From NCBI GenBank assembly GCA_965178125.1, contig OZ237768.1, positions 62,001-126,000 on the forward strand: a stretch of DNA of 64,000 nucleotides, read 5' to 3'. Both the position numbers and the translations under genes were made by a program. Under the pieces are notes generated by a model. That model was not told the origin of the DNA and did no database searches. It saw nothing but the letters and a program-made list of their open reading frames with translations. This document shows positions 36,001 through 46,711 of this stretch, piece by piece (position 1 is the first letter of the stretch; every line of letters starts with the position of its first letter). This DNA is from Bilabrum cf. latius (lineage: Eukaryota > Bigyra: Bicosoecida > Bigyra > Bicosoecida).

Positions 36001-39000
36001 TACTACCCAGTGAATCCTCTGGCGCGTGCTGCGGAGCTGAGGCCCACGGAGCCGCATCGGCTGCCCCCCACGCTCTTCTCTCTCGTGGCTTCGCTGTGCA
36101 GGTGCGGCAAGGGGCGCGGGGAGCTGTGCGAGCGGGGAGTCCTGGACGCGCTGCTGGACCGGTTCTGTCTGTGCACGGGCTCCGAGGAGAGAGACGAGGC
36201 TGTGCGGGGGGAGATCGCGCTGGCGCTGGCCAGGCTCGCGGGGCGGGAGTTTCCCACCTGGGGCGCGAGCTCGGAGCGGGTCGTGGGCGCGGTGCGGCAG
36301 GTGCCGTCCTGGGAGGAGGCGCCCTGGCTGCTGGGGCGGCGGTACGGTGGTGTGGTGGATGACAAGGCGCTGGACAGGGGGCTGAAGGCGAAGCAGCAGG
36401 AAGCCCAGGCGGCGGCACGGATGGCATGGAGAAGGCAGGCGGCAGGGGCGAGTGCCGGCAGTGGGCCTGCCACGATGACTGAGATTGCGCGGGACGCAGC
36501 AAGAGAGGCCGCTGTGCGTGCCTATTGCGATGCGATGGAAAAGGGCGGGCAGGAGGAAGACGAAGACGAGAGAATGGGCATGGAGGAGGAGGAGGCGCGG
36601 GTGATGGGGGCGGGCGCGGGCGAAGAGGCGTACAAGCAAGGCGACATCGTGGCGCCTGAGGATGCGCACGGGGAGGTGGTAGAGCAACAGGGCAACTAGA
36701 AAGAGATCAAAGAACAAGAAGAATACAAAGATCAAGACCTGGACGAGGGCGAGGTGGTGGTGCGCGCGGGGCAGGCCGGGCAGCTGCAGGCGATCGGGCC
36801 GGCAGCCGACAGGAGGCGACAGGCAGGGCTTCTCGCTTTGAGCAGCACCTACGGGATCAGCGGTGTGGCCGCGCCTCTGCCGCCGGGGGCCCGCACCGGC
36901 GGTCCTGCCGATGGGGAGGAGACCCAGCTGGCCCGCTCCATCGCCGCCCTGTCACTCAGCGGAGCAGCCTTCCTGTCAGACCCAGTTCCCACTGGAGGAC
37001 CGGGCGCAGTGGATGCGATCGGCTCCGGGTCACTGGTGCCAGTCGGCTTCGGATCCATATCGGCCCTGCCCTCGCTGCTGCTCACCTCGGGTGCCCTGTC
37101 CCCAGCTGGCCAGCCGTCCATGGGCCTCTCCCGCCGCGGGCTTAGAACCACCAAGGGCACCAGCTCAAGTCCAGGGGAGCCCGTTCCCGAGGGATCGCGC
37201 CAGGCCAGCCCCGTGGCAGCACTGCTAGCGCGCCTTGCTGCCTTCGGAAGGTCCAGGCGGGCGCGGTACCACGCCGCGCTGGCACTGGCCAATCTGAGCG
37301 TGGACAGGCAGCATGCTGCACCCGCAGTGGCTGGAGAAGGGGCGATCCCTGCCGCTGCCACCCTACTGGCCGTGGCGCACCGTGCCTCCCACGGGCTCGT
37401 GAAGAGCGCGCTGCGACTGCTGCAGAACCTCGTAGAGGCGGGCGGCCGGGGCGCGCAGAGGGCAGTGGCAGCCTCCGGGGCGGTGCCCTACCTGCAGAGG
37501 CTGGCACGGGACAGCTCTAGAGAGGCGAAGGAGAGAGAGGCGGAGGGCCGCACCCAGACGCTGAGGAAGCACGCTCTGAAGCTGCTGCACATGCTAGATG
37601 CAGACGATGTTGTCAGGGCCGCTGAAAGGGCCAGGCGGAGGGGCTTCGTGCTGCGGTGGGATGATGGACTCAGCGGAGAAGGAAACGTGCCTCCCGCGTC
37701 TCTGCTGGGTGCGGGGGGTGCCATGGGCGGGGGGGCGTCCGACTCGGCATCCTCGCTCCCTCTGGGTGCACAGCCGGGGACTCTGCAGGGACTAGCCAGA
37801 GGCGCGACAGACCATGTGGACACAGGCATTGGAGGCGCTACTGCCCCTGTGCGTGGTCTCGTGGTCTCGTCCAATCGCGCCCTCACTCCGGTCGCAAGGG
37901 CAGGGGCCTTCGATGTGACAGACCCAGCGCAAGCGACCTCATCCTCCTCCCACTCGCACGGGCAGCCGGCGCGAGGGCATCACGACCCGGCCCCCTCCTC
38001 GGCTTCAGCCGCATCGACCGCCGCAGGATCGTCTGCCTCCCGCCAGTCTCGGTAGGGCACAGGACAGCCCTCGCCGCTGGGTCCTATCCGAGCCTCGGTC
38101 AGCGCGCTGGGCAAGGGGCAGGGCCTGGGCCAGCCGTCCCTTGTTTCGCTGGGGGAGAGTGTGCAGGCACAGGGGAGCGCGGCGGCGGGTGCTGCAGGAC
38201 GGGCGGCGCCTACTGGTGTGACGAGTGTCCCGACTCGGCCGGTGTTGTCGTACAACAAGCGGCTCCGTGGGCGGGAGACGGAGGCACTGGGGCCCATCGG
38301 CGGGTCCATGTCGCGTGGAGCTGCTGCCGCTGCTGCTGGTGGCAATGGTGCTTCTTCGTCCGGGGGTGGAGGCGGCACCCAGAAGCAATCCCAGTCCCGG
38401 CGCGCTGCCATGGCGGCTCGAGCAGCGGAGAGACACGGCCTCGTGCTGCCCGACGACCCCCCCGCTCCCCCTCCGCCGCTCGAGTTCAAGTCGACGGCCG
38501 AGCTGGCGCGGTCCATCGCGCGGGCCGAGGGCAAGGAGGCTTTCAGAGAGACACACGCAGTGGGCGAGGGCAAGGTAGCGGGTGCCAGCATCGGCTCCAG
38601 CACCGGGGGCATGCCGCAGGTGGGGGTCCGGCAGCAGGCCTGGGACGCGGCCGGGGGGACTGCTGCTGCCTATGGCTCTGGGTCTGGCTCTGCCTCTGGC
38701 TCGTCGCTCGTGGGGCGGTCCTCGTCGCAGCCCGTGCTGCCCAGCCTACGGGGCGATGGCGCGAGATCCGCCCCCTCTAGTCGGCAAGGGGGCAGGAGGG
38801 TGCGCGGCGGGGAGGATGCATCGCATGGCGGTGCAATGACCATGGAGTCCCTGGCAAGGAGCGCTTCGGCGGCCGGGGGGATTGGCGGGGCCACTCGTCA
38901 CACCGCACAGGGCGGCATGGACGTCTCCTCTGCGGCGGGTGGCGTGTCTTCTGCCCAGCTGCAGGCCCGGCTGTCCCGCATCCTGGTGGACTCCAGCTTC

Positions 39001-39297
39001 GGCACAGCGTCCATCGCCGCCACCACGGGTGGCCTGGCGAGCAGGCCCGGGAGGGTGTCTGCTGGGAGCGCCCGGCGGCGGGCCGAGGAGAGAGACAGCT
39101 CGAGGAAGATCCTCGGCGCGGCAGGGAGGTATCCAGACCCGGCGGACAAGCAGCGGTACATGGATCAGCTGGGCGGTGGGGGTAGGGGTGCAGGAGCTGC
39201 CAGCGGCAAGGGCAAGGGTGTGGAGGCTGTAGGGCGTGCGAGCAGCGGGCAGGGCTATACGAAGAGCAGAAGAGGGCCTAAGCTAAGGAGCAAGTAA
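27067..39297 (+). CDS. Giant acidic protein with armadillo-like repeats (4,076 aa, eleven in-frame UAG)
   Basis: A single intronless frame of 12,231 nt runs from ATG 27067 to TAA 39295-39297, with no internal TAA/TGA and TAG at 27310, 28117, 28513, 29416, 31009, 31996, 34390, 35518, 35542, 36697 and 38053. Helical blocks resemble armadillo/HEAT repeats (AALALANLSVDRQHA and ALRLLQNLVEAG near 37,280-37,440; ALLALARMASTKQLA near 35,060; VIASLTSPSAMLADA near 32,260). Acidic runs (DDDEDDDDDADEDGG), Gly-rich linkers, (Gln-Gly)n near 31,975 and (Lys-Gly)n near 35,190 separate them. Such repeats usually bind other proteins; the partner is unknown and I recognise no specific family. The last 1.4 kb is duplicated twice downstream; where this gene has TAG (38053), both duplicates have CAG. 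TGTAA at 39383-39387 could be a polyadenylation signal. Confidence 0.75.
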
Positions 39298-39522
39298 ATG
39301 CAGTACTTGTAGCATTGATTGGTCGAACGATCCGGGTGGTATCGAGTTGCGTGCTGTTATGCGAATATCGACGAGCGACACTTGTAACTTGCTGAGCTTT
39401 GGAAAGATGAGCCTGTCTATTCGTAAGACACCGGGCAGCAGAAGCCATCGCCACCGGTTGGATCTCCAACGGAGTGTGTACCATCCTACAGGATCGAATG
39501 GCTTGCTCGTCAATTCCTCCGC

Positions 39523-42500
39523 TCACACAGCCTCCGCTCCCATGTGCACACTGACTGCGACCATCTTCTTGCCGGTGTCAACCGCCTTGCCCTGCTCCCG
39601 TCGAGGACCCTTGCACTCGCAGCACATGAGTGCGACCGCGATGCTGCCCAGCAGGGCGATGGCGAGGACTGCCACCACCACGACCATGAAGACCGGGATC
39701 TCGTCACCCCCCTCGTCGGATACAACGACTGCGGAGCTCGCTGCCTGTCCAGCGTCTGCCTCCAGCACCACCGCGTTCTCGTCATCCACAGTCACCTGTG
39801 CGCTAGGCACCGAAGCCGTCAGCTCCTGCAGCACCTCCGGGGCCAGCAGCTGGGGATTGATCTAGCCTTGCAGGGTGTTGGCCTCGGCAGCGTCGCGGAC
39901 CTCCATCTGCAGCAGCAGTTGCGTCCCCGAGTCACCCATGGGCTCCAGCCAGAAGGTCACGTCCTCCAGGTCCACACCAGATGCGGTCACCACAGCCTCC
40001 ACGAAGGACTCCGCCGCAGCGCAGCCGATCTCGGAGGGCAAGGCTCCGGCGATGTCCACGCGCACCTGCAGCAGCTGGGAGTCCATGCTGGTCACAGGAG
40101 CCTCGGCGCACACGACAGCCTCGTCGGTGGCCCTGTTGCGCGGGGCCACTGCGACCGGCTCGATAGGGGCAGCGGACGCCGAGGCTGACGTGCTAGGGGA
40201 TATGCTCGGGGAAGTGGTTGGGGACATGGTCGGGGACGTGCTTGGGGTAGGTGTGCTTGAAGAGCTCTGCAAAGCATAAGGGGAAAAGTGCAATTCCTGG
40301 TGAAGGTGGTTTACGTTGTATCAGTGCAAGTATCGTACCGGTGAGACTGGTGGGTGGCATCTCTTACAGGGCTGGTGCTGCTGCTCGGGGACTGCGGCGA
40401 GTGGAGGAACAGGCAGCATGAGGCACCCATGCCAAAGAAAGCAAGATTCGCGACTGCATCATGTCTGACACCTCGCTTGAATGAGACACCGGTTCAATCT
40501 TTCTTGAAACTTACAGGAGTCGTTGAGCTGGAGGTTGACGGCGTCGGCGACGGCGTCGGCGTGGACGAGACGCTCGGAGTCTGCAGAACCGGGGCGGGAG
40601 CGGTAGGCAGGGTAAGGCAGGGCATGGCATGTAGTGGGTGCTTTATGCCTTGCATGGGTGTATCAATCGGCCTTGGCGGTTCTCTGGACTCACTGGGGTG
40701 GACGAGCTCGTTGTTGATGGCGACGGGGTCGGCGACGATGTCGGGGTCTGCGAAGGCAAGGAAATGAAGCGTTTGCTGGCTGAAGCATAGAGCGTGAACC
40801 TGCGGCATCTGGGAGCACGTTTGTCCGTGTTGAATGGGACTTCGTCTTACGGTGCTCGGGGTCGGCGTTGGCGGAACCACCCGGAGAACAGTCGGCTCCT
40901 TGCCGGTAAACATCGTCTTCTGCAGGTTGAAGAGCTCCAGCGCGTTAGGACGACTCGCGGGCAGCGGCATCGGCCCGTCAATGTTGATTTCATCGCCGTC
41001 GTCATCCGCAAGGCCCGATTCCCCGAATCCGAAGTGGAACACCCGGGCGCCGTGCACGCTGCGGGGAGCCACGCACGCAGAGTGCATCCCGTTCTCGCTC
41101 GTGCTCGGAGTCATCCAGCAGATGACGCCCTCGCCCGTGGGCTCCATGTGGGACGGTTCGTGGAGCTCTGTGTCATGCACGAGTGGGACACCGCCCTGGT
41201 CCACTTCTATGCGAGCGGCCGGCGACTGCATCAGGTCGAAGAAGGCCAGACTGTACTCCTCCTCCGCCTCCTGCTCGCTCCCTGCGTACGCCACTAGCAC
41301 TCCGCTGCCGTCCGACAGGAAGGAATTCGGCCCGATGAACTCGCCCTCCGTGAATAGCACCTCCCCAAAGGCAGGCGGGTCCTGTCCAGGGCCCCACTCC
41401 ACGATGCACGTGTGGTTGTCATTCGTGTCGCATGGGGCAAGCGACTTGATAGTGTAAGCATCGTCGTCGTAATGGAAGCCGTCGCGTGCTGAGAAGAAAT
41501 CACCGTAGATCACCCCGAGAGAGACAACGGTCTCGTCAACGTATCCACCTGTGGAGTTCAGTTCCACGATGTGGATCTCGCCCGTCACAAAGTTGTCGAC
41601 AGGTCCTGCCGTGGTGCTGCCACCGTTATAGCCCGGGATTCGCTGCTACTCCTCGAATGTCACGGCTACGTAGGGACTGCTTCCTCCGAACAGAGAAAGG
41701 GAAGCAGTAACGTCCGCGTTGTCGCTGCTGTTGTACACTTTATGCAGGTGCGTGAAGGTACCGTGCGGATCGGTCGAGTCGGCAGAGTACAGCTAGTAGC
41801 CCTCCTGGGTAGCCGGGTCCTCTCCCATGAAGACCATGAACCGGTCCATGGCAATCATGGGCCGAGTGTAGTCCTGAATGCGCACCCCTAGAGCCTCCCC
41901 TACGTAGGTCCGAATGTTGAGAGGCTCCGCCATGTCCACGAGGACTAGCCCGGTGTCCCAGTCGAAGGACCCACCCATGATTCCGAACGCGACCTTGGTC
42001 CCGCCGTCGAGCAACGCAAAGGTCGAGATCGGTGACATTTGGCCACTGTTGTCGTCTACCGGAGGGCCGTCCGCGATCGAGTACATGAGCCGGACAGGGG
42101 CGTGGTCTCCGTCAAAGAAAATGATCTGGCTGTCTGACCAGTCGTCCGCATCCAGCTCCCTTGGCTGCCTGAAGACAGCCCCGGCTCCCGATGTCTCCTC
42201 CAACAACACATCGTCCTCGGAGTATCGCGACACGGACGAGAGGTACCCACTACGCCTCGACGGGTGGGCCAGCGGGTGCGACGGCATGTCGGCGGCCGAC
42301 ACAAATGAGTATCCGACTGCATCGGCGGGGTCCTCCACCATGCACACCCAGCCTCGCTGCACCTCTTTGTTGGTGACGAAGCACGGGGATCCATCGCTCG
42401 ACCTTGCGAACCGCTTGTTGGTGCCCTGTGCTCCCTGGTACGACCGGCTCTCCGCGTAGATGTACCTCTTCCTCAGGCTGGCGTCCATGTCAGGGGCACC

Positions 42501-44651
42501 GTCGTATATGCCGGCCACATCCAGGAGCAGGATGCCGGCCTCGAAGCTGAGCATGACCGACTCGGGCTACCCGTCGGCGCGGCGCAGGACGAAGCCGCGG
42601 TCGCGGTACTGCTCGCGCCACTGCATGGTCTGGAAGTCCGAGAGAGCGAGCGGTACATTAGGACCTGACGGGTCCCCATTCCAGTAGGAGAAGGTGATGC
42701 CACCGGGAGACACGTCCTGCCCACTCACAAAGAGCGGATTCCCTCGGTTGTGCCTCTGCAGGAAGCCCACCCCCCCGTTCTTGCCTCGCCCGGGTAGGAC
42801 GTCCACGATAGTGCCAGCACCCGTGCTTAGCGCGGGACCCCATGTGACGGTCCCGTCCGGCGCGATTATGATCCTCATTGCAACGTGCTCATGGACGGCA
42901 CTATACGTCTCGACCGTGGTGTGCACTGTAGTCGTCCCATCAAGAGACGTTTCAGAGACTAGCATGGACTACGGAGACAAAAACCTCTCCGCCGACTGGT
43001 CAGAGCTGTCAAAGTCATCCAGACCTTGCTGGGCCTCGGTTGCATTCCCAGACCAAAAGAAGATGTCCCTGTTTCCATTCGATCGCACCTGTTGGTCGTT
43101 GGCAGAGAACAGCACGCCTCGTCCGGGGACTCCTCGGACATTTTTGACCTTGTCATCCCGGGACAGCTGCTGGTTGACCATGAGGGGCGTGATGTTGCCG
43201 GTGTCCACGTCGAACTTGATCATCTTGGTTGCTCCGCGGTTCTGGCCGCTCCTCGCCGAAAGGTAGACGGCCCGCTGCTCCTCGTCCACGGCCATGGTCT
43301 CCGTTAACATGCTGCTGGCCTGCGACCACGTCCACGTCTCGCTGGATAGCGCAGCTGTCTGCGTGTCGAGGTTGTAGCAGGTGAGCATGGCGCCCGAGCA
43401 CCAGAGGTACCCCTACGCAGATGGGCTCTGGGGGGTCTTGCCGAGCCAGCACAGGGTGGAGTTGTCGATCGCATGCGTGTATACGCCATTCAACTCGTTG
43501 CAGCTTTGGTGCGGCTTGATTCCGTCCGCCCCAGGGACACTCTCGTAAATCATGCTGGCGGTTGGGGGCATGGCTGATGCATCGGCAAAGTCGACACAGG
43601 CCATCTCAAAGCCGGCCGAGGCGTTCGCGACAGCTGCAAGGCAGATCCTTGTATCCCCCATCTTGACGGCAGAGTTCGCCTCAGACGTTCCGTGGACAAT
43701 GTACAGCTGGCTGCCTGCGGGCAGTCGACGGTCCCAGCAGTAGAGCCCCTGATTTGCACGAGCGTTTCCTCCCCCGTAGCTCATGGTGGTGCATGCAACG
43801 CCCAAGGTCTCGAGCTCTATCACACCATAGCTCTTGTCCACAGTCATCGACGGGCCGGTGGATGGACCGCCGGGCCAGTATCCCTCCCCAAAGGCGTTCG
43901 ACACGCCCAAGCAGCCGGAGCGAGAGCCGTTGCGGTCAGCCGCCCAGAAGCAGCCGCTGCGTCAAATATGGCATGGAAGAAATCGAGAACATATTTTCAC
44001 TGCTGGATGCTTGCACTGCCATCGCTTCCTGATGCCGTGTCTGGAGCACTTTTTGGTTTATTAGCGTCGGCGTGTGTCTACACGAGCGGCTCTTCTCTCA
44101 CCCACCAAAGGAGTTCTGCTGGCCGACGATAATGTCTCCTTGAGTAATGACGGAATCTATGTCTCCGGTAGGGAAGAAGCCCACACCACCTGAGCCAGGG
44201 ACAATGTCGGCGACACGCTTCACCATCGTCGCGCTGAAGTTTCCCGTGTACTCCACGGCAACGGGCTCCGGGCCTGCGAATAATGCAAGCGCAAGAGGAT
44301 TCAAGGTCTTGGATATTGTTGTGGTGTGCGAGCATCTCCCCGCGCGATTCTCGAGTGTAGAGCAGCCTGGTAATGCCATGAACAACAAAGCGAGCGAGCG
44401 AGCGATTCAAGTCTCTCACCGTATGCGCCCCCAAAGAAGTACCCAGCTCCCCACCCGTCCTTCTGTTTCAGGAACTGAACATAAGGCTGATATAACTCCT
44501 AGTTTAGCTCATGCACGAATGCCTTAACCGAACCACCACCATCGATTTGCTCCAGATCAATTTCGGTGTACCTCGAGTCGAACTGGAGAGCCACCGCAAC
44601 CGCGGCAGTAGCAGCCGCTGCCCCAAGGCAGCGAGCGGAAATCAGCTACAT
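39523..44651 (-). CDS. Type I membrane protein with large ectodomain and Ser/Thr/Pro stalk, copy A (1,465 aa, eight in-frame UAG)
   Basis: Seven exons on the minus strand: 44651-44420, 44273-44102, 43956-40851, 40747-40694, 40580-40515, 40391-40368 and 40266-39523. All introns have GT(A/G)AG(A/T)-type donors and CAG acceptors, and the exons sum to a multiple of 3. The second codon is TAG (44646), followed by a signal peptide (LISARCLGAAAATAAVAVAL). Residues to about 1170 form a secreted ectodomain with repeated beta-rich segments, possibly a propeller. Exons 4-6 encode only Ser/Thr/Pro stalk. Exon 7 adds more stalk, a 110-residue folded domain, a TM helix (VFMVVVVAVLAIALLGSIAV, about 1410-1430) and a 33-residue tail. 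Other TAG: 44499, 43413, 42969, 42567, 41793, 41646, 39862. Stop TGA 39523. Likely a cell-surface adhesion or receptor protein; the ligand cannot be told. Confidence 0.75.
40368..40747 (-). other. Three phase-0 mini-exons (54, 66 and 24 nt) encoding stalk repeats
   Basis: Exons 40747-40694, 40580-40515 and 40391-40368 encode 18, 22 and 8 residues made almost only of Thr, Pro and Ser. Each is flanked by phase-0 introns (donors GTGAGT, GTAAGT, GTAAGA; acceptors CGCAG, CTGCAG, CGCAG). Any of them can be skipped without a frameshift. Confidence 0.7.
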
Positions 44652-45083
44652 GATAATTTTCCCGGTCTTCTTGAAGCCCTAGTCGTCTCGCCGCGAAGGA
44701 GCTGTGTGAGCTAAGCCGTTGGTGCAACGTGACTCGGCGGCAGCGGCGCCGCAGCGCTGGCGGAACCTCCAAGTTGTGACGTGGCGGATGACGGCCGTAC
44801 CCGAGCCAAGCGTTCAGCTCGGTCACGTGACAAGCCGATTCATTATTTATTTAAACTGGGTTTGCCGCGATTTCAGCGATCGAGCCCGAGCGGGATGTTC
44901 GGCTCGGGTGCAGGTGCTCGGCGCTTGCTAGCGGTCTAGACTAGTTGGCATCACGCAGGCGATGTCCGACGACATGCCTCCATTGTCCGTATCAATGAGT
45001 GAATTGCAGCTCGGATTGGCATCCACCTGGGCCTGCGAGAAAAGTGTGAGGAAGTCTGCATCCCCAGCAGGAAGCTGAGTTTT
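44652..45083. other. 5' flank of membrane-protein gene A
   Basis: About 430 bp upstream of the membrane-protein start. It contains a perfect G-box palindrome GTCACGTGAC (about 44821-44830), which is altered in copy B (GGCACATGAC), and a relic exon at 44847-45032. Confidence 0.45.
44847..45032 (-). pseudogene. Relic terminal exon of an unidentified minus-strand gene, copy A
   Basis: After a CGCAG acceptor the minus frame reads through a segment with SLIDTDNGGMSSD and CVMPT to TAA at 44847-44849, crossing one TAG. The same segment is at 52077-52253. No upstream exons exist, because the duplication boundary cuts it. It may be the last exon of a gene truncated when the tandem unit formed. Confidence 0.4.
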
Positions 45084-46486
45084 AGGCAGTCAAGATGCTA
45101 CTGCCCTCGTGCGTGGTCTCGTGGTCTCGTCCAATCGCGCCCTCACTCCGGTGGCAAGGGCATCACGACCCGGCCCCGTCCTCGGCTTCAGCCGCATCGA
45201 CCGCCGCAGGATCGTCTGCCTCCCACCAGTCTGGTCAGGGCACAGGACAGCCCTCGCCGCTGGGTCCTATCCGAGCCTCGGTCAGCGCGCTGGGCAAGGG
45301 GCAGGGCCTGGGCCAGCCGTCCCTTGTTTCGCTGGGGGAGAGCGTGCAGGCACAGGGGAGCGCGGCGGCGGGTGCTGCAGGACGGGCGGCGCCTACTGGT
45401 GTGACGAGTGTCCCGACTCGGCCGGTGTTGTCGTACAACAAGCGGCTCCGTGGGCGGGAGACGGAGGCACTGGGGCCCATCGGTGGGTCCATGTCGCGTG
45501 GGGCTGCTGCCGCTGCTGCTAGTGGCAATGGTGCTTCTTCGTCCGGGTCCGTGTCCGGGTCCAGGGTAGGCACCCAGAAGCAATCCCAGTCCCGGCGCGC
45601 TGCCATGGCGGCTCGAGCAGCGGAGAGACACGGCCTCGTCCTGCCCGACGACCCCCCTGCTCCCCCTCCGCCGCTCGAGTTCAAGTCGACGGCCGAGCTG
45701 GCGCGGTCCATCGCGCGGGCCGAGGGCAAGGAGGCTTTCAGAGAGACACACGCAGTGGGCGAGGGCAAGGTAGCGGGTGCCAGCATCGGCTCCAGCACCG
45801 GGGGCATGCCGCAGGTGGGGGTCCGGCAGCAGGCCTGGGACGCGGCCGGAGAGACTGCTGCTGCCTATGGCTCTGCCTCTGGCTCGTCGCTCGTGGGGCG
45901 GTCCTCGTCGCAGCCCGCGCTGCCCAGCCTACGGGGCGATGGCGCGAGATCCGCCCCCTCTAGTCGGCAGGGGGGCAGGAGGGTGCGCGGCGGGGAGGAT
46001 GCATCGCATGGCGGTGAAATGACCATGGAGTCCCTGGCAAGGAGCGCTTCGGCGGCCGGGGGGATTGGCGGGGCCACTCGTCACACCGCACAGGGCGGCA
46101 TGGACGTCTCCTCTGCGGCGGGTGGCGTGTCTTCTGCCCAGCTGCAGGCCCGGCTGTCCCGCATCCTGGTGGACTCCAGCTTCGGCACCGCGTCCATCGC
46201 CGCCACCACGGGTGGCCTGGCGAGCAGGCCCGGGAGGGTGTCTGCTGGGAGCGCCCGGCGGCGGGCCGAGGAGAGAGACAGCTCGAGGAAGATCCTCGGC
46301 GCGGCAGGGAGGTATCCAGACCCGGCGGACAAGCAGCGGTACATGGATCAGCTGGGCGGTGGGGGTAGGGGTGCAGGAGCTGCCAGCGGCAAGGGCAAGG
46401 GCAAGGGCAAGCGGGCGGTAGGGCGTGCGAGCAGCGGGCAGGGCCGTGCGGAGAGCAGGAGAGGGCCTAAGCTTAGGAGCAAGTAA
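45084..46486 (+). pseudogene. 3' fragment of the armadillo-repeat gene, copy B
   Basis: Duplicate of 37824-39297 without the first 10.7 kb of the gene and without its promoter. A deletion of about 75 bp near 45159 shifts the frame relative to the parent; beyond it the parental frame stays open to TAA at 46484-46486. CAG at 45236-45238 stands where the parent has TAG 38053. The C-terminal Lys-Gly run is longer than in the parent. Probably not expressed as a functional protein. Confidence 0.8.
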
Positions 46487-46711
46487 ATGCAGTACTTGTA
46501 GCATTGATTGGTCGAGAGATTCGGATGGTATCGAGTTGCGTGCTGTTGTGCGAATATCGACGAGCGACACTTGTAACTTGCTGAGCTTTGGAAAGATGAG
46601 CCTGTCTATTCGTAAGACACCGGGCAGCAGAAGCCATCGCCACCGGTTGGATCTCCAACGGAGTGTGTACCATCCTACAGGATCGAATGGCTTGCTCGTC
46701 AATTCCTCCGC

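Larger units (their letters stand above)
37824..45083. repeat. 7.2-kb tandem duplication unit A
   Basis: The unit holds the 3' end of the armadillo gene and the whole membrane-protein gene. It is collinear with 45084-52315 (offset 7,189-7,308 bp because of small indels), and its first 1.5 kb with 52316-53840. The right boundary is a short T tract after GAAGCTGAG. Confidence 0.93.
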
